This document shows, piece by piece, positions 33,025-41,669 of a DNA stretch of 64,000 nucleotides (position 1 is the stretch's first letter; each line of letters begins with the position of its first letter). A model generated the notes under the pieces. It ran no database searches, was not told the origin of the DNA, and saw only the letters and a program-made list of their open reading frames with translations. This DNA comes from JOPF136 sp963773835 (GTDB lineage Bacteria; Acidobacteriota; Terriglobia; Acidiferrales; UBA7541), in the NCBI GenBank assembly GCA_963773835.1, contig CAVZCQ010000001.1, positions 868,001-932,000 on the forward strand, written 5' to 3'. Made by a program: the position numbers and the translations under genes.

Positions 33025-33411
33025 ATGATTCAAGGCGCACATGTGCTGCTCTACAGCACGGACGCGGAAGCCGACCGCGGCTTCTTCCGCGACGTATTGA
33101 AATATCCCCACGTGGACGTGGGCCATGGCTGGCTGATTTTCAAGCTGCCGCCGGCGGAGTTGGCCGTGCATCCCGCGGATGAAAAGACGCAGCAACGCCA
33201 CGCGGGCCACAGGATGCTGGGCGCGGTGCTCTATCTGATGTGCAAGGATTTGAAGGCCATGATGCGCAAACTGAAAGCGGCGAAGATCCAATGCACCGAG
33301 GTGGAGAAGGAGCAGTGGGGGATCCGCACGACCATCAAACTTCCCAGCGGAGGCGAAATCGGGCTCTACCAGCCGACACATAAGACGGCACTCAGCCTCA
33401 AGTCGACATAG
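33025..33411 (+). CDS. VOC/glyoxalase-fold protein
   Basis: 128 residues. The fold is recognisable from two beta-alpha-beta-beta-beta units: MIQGAHVLLYSTDAEADRGFFRDVLKYPHVDVGHGWLIFKLPPAELAVH, then LYLMCKDLKAMMRKLKAAKIQCTEVEKEQWGIRTTIKLPSGGEIGLYQP. Possible metal ligands are the first His, the His in ELAVHP and the Glu in GEIGLYQP. Family members include glyoxalases, dioxygenases and resistance proteins; this one cannot be assigned. An earlier in-frame ATG (32977) lies inside the palindromic repeat and is unlikely. Confidence 0.85.
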   Translation: MIQGAHVLLYSTDAEADRGFFRDVLKYPHVDVGHGWLIFKLPPAELAVHPADEKTQQRHAGHRMLGAVLYLMCKDLKAMMRKLKAAKIQCTEVEKEQWGIRTTIKLPSGGEIGLYQPTHKTALSLKST

Positions 33412-33436
33412 CGTCAGCTTTCAACATCGCAAAAGC

Positions 33437-33463
33437 AGGTCCCTCGCTCCGCTCGGGATGACA
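33437..33463. repeat. CTCGCTCCGCTCGGGATGACA-type intergenic repeat fragment
   Basis: AGGTCCCTCGCTCCGCTCGG followed by GATGACA matches, from memory, a family of short repeats common between genes of acidobacterial and other environmental genomes. CGAG/CTCG words make it partly self-complementary. It lies between the VOC and cysS genes. Confidence 0.4.
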
Positions 33464-33494
33464 AGCCGGGAGGCCGCACCTCGCGCTCTGCAGA

Positions 33495-33558
33495 TTGCCG
33501 CTCGTGAATCCCATCGGATAGAATCGTACGCTTTCCCGGGCGCGCTGATTCGCGCCCG
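33495..33558 (+). promoter_or_regulatory. cysS promoter and leader hairpin
   Basis: TTGCCG (33495-33500) and TAGAAT (33519-33524) are 18 bases apart; transcription would start near 33531. A perfect hairpin, CGGGCGCG (33537-33544) and CGCGCCCG (33551-33558) around CTGATT, fills the short leader and ends 11 bases before the ATG. It could mask or expose the ribosome-binding region. No T-box features are present. Confidence 0.45.
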
Positions 33559-33569
33559 AGCGAGACGAA

Positions 33570-35009
33570 ATGAGCGAGATTCGATTTCAAAACACGTTGA
33601 CGGGGCGCGTCGAGCCCTTTGTACCGCTCACGCCCGGCGAAGTGGGCATCTACACGTGCGGGCCCACGGTGTACGACTACGCGCACATCGGCAACTTCCG
33701 TACTTTCGTGTTCCAGGACGTGTTGCGGCGGTTCCTGCAAATGGAAGGGCTGCGCGTCCACCAGGTGATGAACCTGACGGATGTGGACGACCGCATCATT
33801 CAGAACGCGGCGGTGGCGGGCATCGGCATCCGCGAGTATACGGAGAAATACGTCAAAGCGTTCCTGGAAGATATGGACGCGCTGGGGCTGGAGCGGCCGG
33901 AAAAAATCGTGCGCGCTACGGACCATATCGAGCAGATGGTGGCTCTGGTCGAGCGGCTCGGCGAGAAGACGTACACCTACAAGAGCGACGGCTCAATTTA
34001 TTACCGCATCGCGAAGTTTCCGGCCTACGGCAGGCTTTCGAAGATCGATTTATCCGGCATTCAGGCCGGCGCGCGCGTGGAGACTGACCGCTACGAGAAA
34101 GAAGATGCGCGCGACTTTGCGCTGTGGAAGGCGCCGAAGCCCGGCGAGCATTTCTGGGAAACGCGGCTGGGGCCGGGGCGTCCCGGATGGCATCTGGAAT
34201 GCTCCGCGATGTCCATGCACTACCTGGGCGAAACCATCGACATCCACACGGGCGGGATTGACCTGGCTTTTCCGCACCACGAGAACGAAATCGCGCAGAG
34301 CGAAGCGGCAACGGGGAAGCCGTTTGTGCGCTGCTGGCTGCACGCCGAGCACCTGCTGGTGGACGGCGAGAAGATGTCGAAATCGGCGGGCAACTTCTAC
34401 ACGCTGCGCGACCTGTTTGCGAAAGGCCACAAACCTTCTTCGATCCGCTACCTGCTGGCTTCAGTGCCCTACCGGCGGCAGTTGAATTTCACGATGGACG
34501 GACTCCAGCAGGCCGCGAGCTCGGTGGAGCGGCTGCGGAACTTCGCCGCGCGGCTGCGCGCGGAGAAATTCCCGGCGGGCGAAACGCCGGCGATGGCCGC
34601 GCGCGCGGCGGAGGCAGTGGCGCAATTCGAGGCCGGACTGGCGGACGATCTGAACACGGCGCAGGCGCTCGCGGCTATTTTCGACCTGGTGCGCGATGCG
34701 AACACCGCCATGGACCGCGGGGAATGTCGCGCGGGCGACGCCGCTCCGGTGCTGGGTGCGCTCGAAAAATTCGACCGAATATTCGCCGTGCTCGAAGATC
34801 AGGACGCAACGCGGCTGCGCGCGCTGGGCTACGGCGGCGGGAGCGAGGAAATTTCCGACGCCGAGGTCGAACGGATGATCGCGGAACGCCAGGCGGCGCG
34901 CGCCCGGCGGGACTTTACTACTTCGGATCGCATCCGGCAGCAGCTTCTGGATCGTGGTATCATTTTAGAAGACACACGCGATGGCGGTGTCCGCTGGAAA
35001 CGCAAATGA
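33570..35009 (+). CDS. cysS: Cysteinyl-tRNA synthetase
   Basis: 479 residues. It charges tRNA-Cys with cysteine. The zinc ligand Cys30 and the HIGH-type motif HIGN (residues 39-42) are in GIYTCGPTVYDYAHIGN. The second zinc ligand region (LECSAMSMHYLGETIDIHTGGIDLAFPHHENEIAQSEA) and KMSKS (residues 268-272) are intact. The C-terminal helical and short anticodon-side regions end RDGGVRWKRK. The gene for its substrate, tRNA-Cys, lies at 54190-54266 in the same window. A leader hairpin precedes it. Confidence 0.96.
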   Translation: MSEIRFQNTLTGRVEPFVPLTPGEVGIYTCGPTVYDYAHIGNFRTFVFQDVLRRFLQMEGLRVHQVMNLTDVDDRIIQNAAVAGIGIREYTEKYVKAFLEDMDALGLERPEKIVRATDHIEQMVALVERLGEKTYTYKSDGSIYYRIAKFPAYGRLSKIDLSGIQAGARVETDRYEKEDARDFALWKAPKPGEHFWETRLGPGRPGWHLECSAMSMHYLGETIDIHTGGIDLAFPHHENEIAQSEAATGKPFVRCWLHAEHLLVDGEKMSKSAGNFYTLRDLFAKGHKPSSIRYLLASVPYRRQLNFTMDGLQQAASSVERLRNFAARLRAEKFPAGETPAMAARAAEAVAQFEAGLADDLNTAQALAAIFDLVRDANTAMDRGECRAGDAAPVLGALEKFDRIFAVLEDQDATRLRALGYGGGSEEISDAEVERMIAERQAARARRDFTTSDRIRQQLLDRGIILEDTRDGGVRWKRK

Positions 35010-35074
35010 ATCGCCCGATGCACAATCCAAAACCCAGCGTGGCGCGCCCCAACCTGTTCGGCGTCGATTTATAA
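35006..35074 (+). CDS. Possible 22-residue peptide overlapping the cysS stop
   Basis: The cysS stop forms ATGA, whose ATG opens a 22-codon frame (MNRPMHNPKPSVARPN and so on, ending in TTATAA). An ATGA overlap often couples translation. The peptide is basic, Pro- and Asn-rich and has no membrane segment. It might be a real small protein or a chance frame. The remaining 105 bases to the aminotransferase hold only GC-rich sequence and that gene's ribosome-binding site. Confidence 0.25.
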   Translation: MNRPMHNPKPSVARPNLFGVDL

Positions 35075-35179
35075 CCTCTCCCTGTACGCGTTCCTCCCGG
35101 CCTGTTCACCTGTCCGCCCCGCCGGACATTTCTCCCGCCCCGAAGCGCGGGACGGGACCGAGAGAAGACGGAGAGAGCC

Positions 35180-36541
35180 ATGCTGGAACTAAAGACCGAG
35201 ACAAAACTGGATACGAAGCTGCCGCGCCTGGTGACGCCGCTGCCGGGCCCGGAAGCGCGCCGTATCCTGAAGCTGGACGAGCGCTACGTTTCGCCCTCCT
35301 ACACGCGGGATTATCCGCTGGTGGCGCGGGCGGGCCGAGGCGCCATGATCGAGGACGTGGACGGCAACGTCTTCTTGGATTACGCGGCGGGAATCGCCGT
35401 GTGCTCCACGGGCCATTGCCATCCGGAAGTCGTTGCAGCGATCCAGAAGCAAGCCGCCGAGCTGATCCACATGTCGGGCACGGATTTTTATTACGCGCAG
35501 ATGCCGGAGCTGGCGGAAAAGCTGGCGACCATCGCTCCGGGGCCGGAGCCGAAGCGAGTGCATTTTGCGAATTCGGGCACGGAGGCGGTGGAAGCGGCGA
35601 TCAAACTGGCGAAGTACCACACGAAGCGCGACAAACTGATCGCGTTTCGCGGATCGTTCCACGGCCGCACGATGGGCGCCCTTTCGCTGACGGCCAGCCG
35701 CGCGGTGCAGCGCAAAGGGTTCGGGACGCTGCTGGCGGGCGTGTTCCACATGCCGTATCCGGACGCGTACCGCGGGACGTACGGCGGTCTTCCGGAGAAT
35801 GCGACTGCGGATTGTCTGGGCTACCTGGAGAACGAACTATTCCGCCGGCTGGTGGACCCGGAGGAAGTCGCGGCGATTTTCATCGAACCGATTCAGGGCG
35901 AGGGCGGCTACATCCCAGCGCCGGCGGATTTTCTTCAGGGCTTGCAGCGCGTCTGCCGTAAGAATGGGATCCTCCTGGTGGCGGACGAAGTGCAGTGCGG
36001 CATGGGACGCACCGGAAAATTCTGGGCTTCGGAGCACGCCGGCATCGAGCCGGACATCATCTGCACGGCGAAGGGTATCGCGTCGGGGATGCCGCTGGGC
36101 GCGATCATCGCGCGAGCGAGCGTGATGGACTGGACGCCGGGCGCGCACGGCTCGACATTCGGCGGCAATCCGGTGTGCATCGCGGCTTCTCTCGCCACCA
36201 TTCGCCTGCTGGAGACGAAATACATCGCCAACGCGGCGCGCATGGGGGACTACATCATGCGCCGCACGGCGGGATGGCGGGAACGCTTCCGGACAGTGGG
36301 CGACATTCGCGGGCGGGGATTGATGATCGGGATTGAATTCGTCCGCGACCAGAAAACCAAGGAGAAAGCTCCGGAAGTGAGGGACCAGATCGTGCAGGCC
36401 GCGTTCCAGAAGGGGCTGATCGTTCTAGGCGCCGGGCAGAACTCGCTGCGCATTTCGCCCCCGCTGCTCATCGACGAGGAGCAGACCGACTTCGCGTTCG
36501 ACACGCTGGAAGCGATCATCGCCAGCATCGAAAAGGGCTAA
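35180..36541 (+). CDS. Class III aminotransferase (acetylornithine/4-aminobutyrate type)
   Basis: 453 residues. This is a PLP enzyme of the omega-aminotransferase group. Visible features are the NSGTEAVEAAIKLAKYHT block with the phosphate-binding SGTE, GSFHGRTMGALSLTAS, FIEPIQGEGGYIPAP, the PLP-contacting Asp in LLVADEVQCGMGRTGKFWA, and the Schiff-base Lys in IICTAKGIASGMPLGA. Overall it is closest to the family annotated as acetylornithine aminotransferase-like or 4-aminobutyrate aminotransferase. No arginine or GABA genes adjoin, so the substrate is undecided. The start ATG follows a GGAGAGAG ribosome-binding site. Confidence 0.92.
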   Translation: MLELKTETKLDTKLPRLVTPLPGPEARRILKLDERYVSPSYTRDYPLVARAGRGAMIEDVDGNVFLDYAAGIAVCSTGHCHPEVVAAIQKQAAELIHMSGTDFYYAQMPELAEKLATIAPGPEPKRVHFANSGTEAVEAAIKLAKYHTKRDKLIAFRGSFHGRTMGALSLTASRAVQRKGFGTLLAGVFHMPYPDAYRGTYGGLPENATADCLGYLENELFRRLVDPEEVAAIFIEPIQGEGGYIPAPADFLQGLQRVCRKNGILLVADEVQCGMGRTGKFWASEHAGIEPDIICTAKGIASGMPLGAIIARASVMDWTPGAHGSTFGGNPVCIAASLATIRLLETKYIANAARMGDYIMRRTAGWRERFRTVGDIRGRGLMIGIEFVRDQKTKEKAPEVRDQIVQAAFQKGLIVLGAGQNSLRISPPLLIDEEQTDFAFDTLEAIIASIEKG

Positions 36542-36671
36542 CGCCGTCCCGCATCTTCTGGAATCCGCGGGGACCGGGCAGCGCGGAATGCCGACAGCGG
36601 TGTACGCTCTCCCCAACGCTGAAATCGCGGGGCGCAGGTCGTCCGGCGATCCGGAAGAAACGAGGTGCCAA

Positions 36672-37115
36672 ATGAACGGAGCTGCGAGTCGCCCGATACC
36701 CCTTCTCGTGGCCATCGTGTGCGTGCTGCTAACCGGAGCAAGCAGACCCGCACACAGCCGCGTCATGTCCGTGTCGGTACCGGCCCTGGACTTGGCGGCA
36801 AATGAACGGATCGTCGGATTTAGCCTTCACATCTCATCGGGAATGATCGTTCAAATGCCCCGCGTGCCAATCGGTTGGAACGTCTACATCAACAACGACC
36901 CGTCGTGGAACACATGTGTCGACGGCTCATTGATCGTCGGGGCGGCGGCTGTGGGGCGCGAGTACTTCACGAATTTTCTCACCGTTGAACAGGGAGAATC
37001 GTCCGACACCCCGTTCGACATGCGCGGCGAGGTCGAAGTGTCAGCGGATTTCGCAAAATCCCGCACGATTCAACTCGGCATGCACGACTTCGCGCTGCTG
37101 AGGACAGGGCACTGA
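36672..37115 (+). CDS. Exported protein of unknown function
   Basis: 147 residues from ATG 36672, which has GAGG 7 bases upstream. A signal peptide (residues about 8-30: IPLLVAIVCVLLTGASRPAHS) is followed by a small, probably beta-rich domain with several Asn/Trp residues (IGWNVYINNDPSWNTCVDG). I do not recognise it. Base composition and codon choice look less GC-biased than in neighbouring genes, compatible with a recent or lineage-specific gene. It has no obvious operon partner. Confidence 0.65.
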   Translation: MNGAASRPIPLLVAIVCVLLTGASRPAHSRVMSVSVPALDLAANERIVGFSLHISSGMIVQMPRVPIGWNVYINNDPSWNTCVDGSLIVGAAAVGREYFTNFLTVEQGESSDTPFDMRGEVEVSADFAKSRTIQLGMHDFALLRTGH

Positions 37116-37172
37116 CCGGATGGAGCGGCGTTGTAATTTGCGGTATGGTCCTCCCGGGCGGGCAATGCCGCG

Positions 37173-37670
37173 ATGATGTCACGTATCATCTTCGGTCTGG
37201 TTCGCTTCGCGTCTCGAAAGGGGCTGTATCAGGCTCCGGCAACCGATGCGCAGACCACCGCTGCGGCCCGCCGCCAGGAAATCCGGCAGCGGACCGGGGT
37301 GCGGGGCGAGACGTATGCGTACTGGTATCTGCGGCGGCACGGCTACACGCTGATCGCGCGGAATTACCGAGCGGCGGGCGTGAAGGGCGAGATTGACCTG
37401 GTGGGCTACGACGGCAGGGTTCTGGCATTCGTGGAAGTGAAAACGCGGCGGATGGAGAAAGAGGGCGACGTTCTGCCGGAGGAGAACGTGACCTACAACA
37501 AACAGGTGGCGCTGGCGCGGATGGCGCAGCGATTCCTGCGGGAGTGGCGGCTGGCGGACGTCCCCTGGCGGTTCGATCTGCTGGCGATTGAGAACCGGCC
37601 GAACCGTGCGCCGGTGGTGCGGCTGCACAAAGACGCGCTGCCGCAATCGGGGCCGCGCCGGAGGCAGTAG
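37173..37670 (+). CDS. yraN: YraN/UPF0102 family protein (nuclease-like fold)
   Basis: 165 residues. The family core runs from RTGVRGETYAYWYLRRHGYTLIARNYRAAGVKGEIDLVGYDGRVLAFVEVKTRRM, which contains the GEID...VEVK pattern of restriction-endonuclease-like folds. Related proteins are predicted Holliday-junction-resolvase-like nucleases and their role is unproven. The N-terminal 40 residues are an extension compared with many homologues. A 42-base repeat starts at the very next base after the TAG stop. Confidence 0.9.
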   Translation: MMSRIIFGLVRFASRKGLYQAPATDAQTTAAARRQEIRQRTGVRGETYAYWYLRRHGYTLIARNYRAAGVKGEIDLVGYDGRVLAFVEVKTRRMEKEGDVLPEENVTYNKQVALARMAQRFLREWRLADVPWRFDLLAIENRPNRAPVVRLHKDALPQSGPRRRQ

Positions 37671-37712
37671 GGAAGTGACGAGCCTGCCTGCCGGTAGGCA
37701 GGTGACGAGATC
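37671..37712. repeat. 42-bp repeat starting exactly after the yraN stop
   Basis: The element starts GGAAGTGACGAG, has a palindromic CCTGCC...GGCAGG core, and ends GTGACGAGATC. It matches the element at 41481-41522 at 37 of 42 positions by eye, with no gaps. Both copies start at the base after a stop codon. Confidence 0.75.
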
Positions 37713-37723
37713 AGATACTCCGC

Positions 37724-38335
37724 TTACTTCTTTCGCGTGTAGGTGGTCTCCTGAAACGTATTGAATTTTCCATCGGGCCCGGTCATGGAAAGCGTCATCA
37801 CGATGTGGTCGTCGTCCACCTGGCGGACGCGCACGTGGAGCGCAAAAGTCTTGCCGTCGCCTGCTGCTGACTCGCCGGAATAGTCCACAACCTTCCCGCC
37901 GTCCTTGCTGGTGCCTTTGAGCATCAGGATTGCGGTGGACATTGTGTAGGTCCACGCGGCCTCGTATTCGCCGGTGGCGTCGTCGAAACCGAACAGGCGC
38001 ATGCCGGCGACGGGCCGGCCGAAGACCACGTCGTGATATTCCTCCTGCAGGAAGCGCCCGCCGAGTACGACTGACATTGTGGAAGTTCCCGTGGATGGCT
38101 CGCTCTGGCCGCCGGGCTGGCCCACAAAGCGGACCACGCGGGTGTATTCCCCGGCGCGTTTGGCCAGGAATTGCTGGGGCGTTTCTGCATTTGACTCGTG
38201 AGGCGACGCCTGAGCTGGGTGTCCGCTGGGTGCAGGCTTCCCGGGGGCTTGCGGCTGCGCAAACGCGGCTCCAGCTACGGCGAATGCCAACGCAACGGCT
38301 CCAGGCATCCACCAACGGCCGCATGTCCAAAGCAT
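37724..38335 (-). CDS. Exported DUF1579 family protein
   Basis: 203 residues from ATG 38335, which follows AAAGGAG; a longer frame upstream is poorly supported. A signal peptide (WWMPGAVALAFAVAGAAFAQ) and a Pro-rich linker precede a lipocalin-like domain. It has the DUF1579 pattern: QQFLAKRAGEYTRVVRFVGQPGGQSEPSTGTSTMSVVLGGRFLQEEYHDVVFGRPVAGMRLFGFDDATGEYEAAWTYTMSTAILMLKG. The function is unknown for the family; a role in binding a small hydrophobic molecule has been suggested from structure. It is convergent with yraN. Confidence 0.88.
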   Translation of the reverse strand: MLWTCGRWWMPGAVALAFAVAGAAFAQPQAPGKPAPSGHPAQASPHESNAETPQQFLAKRAGEYTRVVRFVGQPGGQSEPSTGTSTMSVVLGGRFLQEEYHDVVFGRPVAGMRLFGFDDATGEYEAAWTYTMSTAILMLKGTSKDGGKVVDYSGESAAGDGKTFALHVRVRQVDDDHIVMTLSMTGPDGKFNTFQETTYTRKK

Positions 38336-38621
38336 GAAAATCTCCTTTGCGGGGCCGGGCCAATTTGCGCGGGCCCGGGCTCGCCGCTGCGCTTCCCGCG
38401 CGAGAGTGAAAGGCATGGGAAGTATAGCCGAAGCGAGGCGGAGCGCGCGGCGCCGCACGCCGCGTCTCGCTCTGCGGGACAGATCCTCGCGCGCGTGGAA
38501 GTCTTCCACTACGTTGCGCCGGTTGTGCTTCTGCGCGGGCACGCGTCGTGATAAGTTACTGCCGCCAGGGGAGTCTCGGTGCATCCCATCGTGATTTGCA
38601 AGCCGCCATCGCGAGGCCGCA

Positions 38622-39632
38622 GTGCCTGAACTCCGTAAAGACATCATCACGGGCCGCTGGGTGATCATCTCCACCGACCGGGCGCACCGGCCGACGGATT
38701 TTGTGCGCCAGAGCGTGGAAATCCGCGGCGTGGCGCATTGCCCGTTCTGTGCGGGGGGCGAAGCGAAGACGCCGCCGGAGGTGCTGGCCTACGGTCGCAA
38801 CGGCGGCGCGCCGAACACAACGGGTTGGACCGTGCGAGTAGTGCCCAACAAGTTCCCGGCGCTGGGAATCGAAGGCACGCTCGACCGGCAGGGCGAAGGC
38901 ATCTTCGACAAAATGAACGGGATTGGCGCCCACGAGGTGATCATCGAGACGCCGAACCATCAGGGCACGCTGGCGGGGATGGACCCGCACTCGGTGGAAG
39001 AGGTGCTGTGGGCCTACCGCGACCGCATCCTGGACCTGAAGCGCGATCGCCGGTTCCGCTACATCCTGATCTTCAAGAACCACGGCGAGGCCGCCGGCGC
39101 CACGATCGAGCACACGCACTCGCAATTGATCGCGCTGCCCATCGTCCCAAAACGCGTGCGCGAGGAAGTGGACAACTCCAGGAAATACTACGGGGAAAAG
39201 GAACGCTGCATCTTCTGCGACATCCTGCGGCAGGAGCGGGAATCGGGCGTGCGCGTGATCGCGGAAAACGAGGACTGCATCAGCTTCTCGCCGTATGCGC
39301 CGCGCTTCCCGTTCGAGACCTGGGTGCTGCCGAAGCGCCATGGCTCCGCGTTCGAGGACGCGCAGCCCGCGCTCTACAAGAGCTGCGCCGCTCTGCTCCG
39401 CGAGGTGCTGCGGCGGATGGACGTGGTGCTGGAGCGCCCGGCGTACAACTACGTGATCCACACCTCGCCGGTGGGCGAGGAAACCAACGAGCACTACCAC
39501 TGGCACATCGAGATGATGCCCCGGCTGACCAAAGTGGCGGGCTTCGAATGGGGCACGGATTTCTACCAGAATCCCACGCCGCCGGAAGAGGCGGCGCGAT
39601 TCCTTCGCGAAGCCGCTGTTCCAGTCTCCTGA
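38622..39632 (+). CDS. galT: Galactose-1-phosphate uridylyltransferase-type enzyme
   Basis: 336 residues from GTG 38622. It belongs to the GalT branch of the HIT superfamily. The start PELRKDIITGRWVIISTDRAHRP is typical. Zinc-type Cys pairs occur in HCPFCAGG and CIFCDIL. The catalytic region reads KNHGEAAGATIEHTHSQLIALP, where GalT relatives have the His-x-His-x-Gln active site. The C-terminal half repeats the fold (FSPYAPRFPFETWVLPKRH, then NEHYHWHIEMMPRLTKVAGFEWGTDFYQNP). The H-T-H-S-Q form is close to ADP-glucose phosphorylase-like members, so the exact nucleotide-sugar is open. It stands alone, not with galK or galE. Confidence 0.88.
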   Translation: MPELRKDIITGRWVIISTDRAHRPTDFVRQSVEIRGVAHCPFCAGGEAKTPPEVLAYGRNGGAPNTTGWTVRVVPNKFPALGIEGTLDRQGEGIFDKMNGIGAHEVIIETPNHQGTLAGMDPHSVEEVLWAYRDRILDLKRDRRFRYILIFKNHGEAAGATIEHTHSQLIALPIVPKRVREEVDNSRKYYGEKERCIFCDILRQERESGVRVIAENEDCISFSPYAPRFPFETWVLPKRHGSAFEDAQPALYKSCAALLREVLRRMDVVLERPAYNYVIHTSPVGEETNEHYHWHIEMMPRLTKVAGFEWGTDFYQNPTPPEEAARFLREAAVPVS

Positions 39633-39800
39633 GGCCACGCGGCCCGAAACAGCGCCGTCCTGGCGCGCGTATTCCATTCGAGCGGTGGTGTGCAGCCTGG
39701 CGCGGACCGGCCATTGCTGCGCGCGGCCGCGGAAGTGGCAAATCCGCGGGTGGGGTGCTAGTGTGCGGTTCCGAGCGGGATTCGACGGAGGAATGGGACG

Positions 39801-41480
39801 ATGAGCATGCGGCGCAAATTCTGGATCGGTTTCATCATTATTTTGGTGCTGGGGGTGGCCATTTATCTGGCGAGGACGGGACGAGTGGCCCCCGGCTCGG
39901 TGCTGTTGATCGATCTCAACGGCCCCATCGAGGAGCAAAAGCCCACCGGATTCTTCGGCGCGCTGTTCGGCGACCAGATCATCGTGCTGCACAACGTGCT
40001 GGACGCCGTGGACGCGGCAAAAACGGACTCGCACATCGTCGGCCTGGTGGTAAAGGTCCGCGACCCCGAGGCGCGCTGGGCCAAACTGCAGGAAATTCGC
40101 CAGCACCTCATCGACTTCCGCGCCAGCGGCAAGCCCAGCCTGTGCCTGCTGGGGGGCGACTTCAATCCCAACCGGGACTACTACGTGGCCACGGGCTGCC
40201 AGCAAATCTGGCTGGTGCCCACGGCCCCGCTGGGTGTCACCGGCCTGATGAGCCAATCCACGTTCTACCGCGGCACGTTCGACAAGCTGAGGATCGTGCC
40301 GGAGTTCTACCACATCGCCGAATACAAAACCGCGGCCAACCAGTACATGGAGAAGAAATATACGCCGGCGCACAAAGAAATGGCCGAATCGCTGATGCAC
40401 AGCACCTACGAGCAATACGTAAGCGGGATTGCGGAAGCGCGAAAACTGGAGCGTGCACAGGCGGAAGCGCTGGTGGCGAAAGGCCCGCTGAACGCCCGGG
40501 AGGCGCTGGACGGCAAGCTGGTGGACAAACTCGCCTACTTCGACGAGGTGCAGAAATTCTTCCGCGAACGGGCCAACCGCTGGCAGCCCGTCAGCCTGAA
40601 CCGCTACCTGAAACAGCTCCGCAACGAGGGCGCCTACAAGATTGCCGTGGTGAATGCCACGGGCGAGATCCTGGTGGGCGAATCGCAATGGTCGCCGAAC
40701 AGCGGGTTCATCATGGGTTCCGACTCGGTAGCGTCGGACCTGCGCCACGCGCGGGAGGACGCGTCGGTCAAAGCCATCGTATTCCGTGTGGATTCGCCGG
40801 GCGGCTCGGCGGTGGCCAGCGACATCATCGGCCGGGAGGTGCGGCTGGCGGCGAAGGAGAAGCCCGTGGTGGTCTCGATGTCGGACCTGGCCGGCTCGGG
40901 CGGCTACTGGATTGCCATGTCCGCGACGAAGATTGTGGCCGACGGCGGCACGCTCACCGGCTCCATCGGCGTGGTGCTGGGGAAGCTGAATATTTCCGGA
41001 TTCTACGACATGATTGGGCTCTCCACCGATCACGTCCAGACCAGCGACAACGCCTCCATCTTCTCCGAGCAGCAGAACTTTACTCCCGCCCAGAGCCAGA
41101 AAATCCAGGCCATGATGCAGAACCTCTACCAGGATTTCTGCAAGGGCGTGGCCGACGGCCGCCACCTGACCGTCGCGCGCGTGAACGAAATCGGCCGCGG
41201 GCGCGTGTGGACCGGTGCACAGGGGAAAGACATCGGCCTCGTGGACGAACTGGGCGGGCTCACCCGCGCGATTGCCATGGCCCGGGGGCTGAGCGGAATC
41301 CCCAGCGAGGCGAAAGTCCAGGTGGTTTACTACCCCCGCGAGCGCACCTTCTGGCAAAACCTGCTTTCCCCCGAGGAGAAGGCTACGGGCGCAGCCCTGC
41401 TGGCGCACCTGCACAGCCTGGCGGCCCGGCTCTCCGCGACGATGGAGCTGAGGATGCCGTTTGACATGGAGATTCGTTGA
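39801..41480 (+). CDS. sppA: Signal peptide peptidase SppA, 67-kDa type
   Basis: 559 residues. One N-terminal membrane helix (about 7-27) anchors a periplasmic two-domain ClpP-like protease that degrades cleaved signal peptides. The catalytic pair is Lys176 in HIAEYKTAANQ and Ser366 in SDLAGSGGYWIA, the positions expected for the long form with duplicated domains. Other conserved parts are VFRVDSPGGSAVASDII, GTLTGSIGVV and GRVWTGAQGKDIGLVDELGG. The gene is alone. A repeat element begins at the base after its stop codon. Confidence 0.94.
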   Translation: MSMRRKFWIGFIIILVLGVAIYLARTGRVAPGSVLLIDLNGPIEEQKPTGFFGALFGDQIIVLHNVLDAVDAAKTDSHIVGLVVKVRDPEARWAKLQEIRQHLIDFRASGKPSLCLLGGDFNPNRDYYVATGCQQIWLVPTAPLGVTGLMSQSTFYRGTFDKLRIVPEFYHIAEYKTAANQYMEKKYTPAHKEMAESLMHSTYEQYVSGIAEARKLERAQAEALVAKGPLNAREALDGKLVDKLAYFDEVQKFFRERANRWQPVSLNRYLKQLRNEGAYKIAVVNATGEILVGESQWSPNSGFIMGSDSVASDLRHAREDASVKAIVFRVDSPGGSAVASDIIGREVRLAAKEKPVVVSMSDLAGSGGYWIAMSATKIVADGGTLTGSIGVVLGKLNISGFYDMIGLSTDHVQTSDNASIFSEQQNFTPAQSQKIQAMMQNLYQDFCKGVADGRHLTVARVNEIGRGRVWTGAQGKDIGLVDELGGLTRAIAMARGLSGIPSEAKVQVVYYPRERTFWQNLLSPEEKATGAALLAHLHSLAARLSATMELRMPFDMEIR

Positions 41481-41522
41481 GGAAGTGGCGAGCCTTCCTG
41501 CCGGCAGGCCGGTGACGAGACC
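41481..41522. repeat. 42-bp repeat starting exactly after the sppA stop
   Basis: The element starts GGAAGTGGCGAG, has the core CCTGCCGGCAGG (41497-41508) and ends GTGACGAGACC. It is the second copy of the element at 37671-37712 (37 of 42 identical by eye). Confidence 0.75.
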
Positions 41523-41669
41523 GGCGGCCGGCAGCGCTCTCTCCAGCGCATTCGCGGAGCGAGCAGCGGACAGAAGCTGGGGATTGCGGTACGGGGATTG
41601 CCGCGGGGGCTGGGACGGGCTGGGCAGCCCGGGCTCGGCAGGGCAGGAACTCTATCGAACTAGAAGCCG

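Noticed and set aside
38556..41464. Very long frames on both strands (952 and 908 codons) over galT and sppA
   Set aside because: They are shadows of the two recognised genes, with low-complexity Arg/Gly/His-rich text and no family match.
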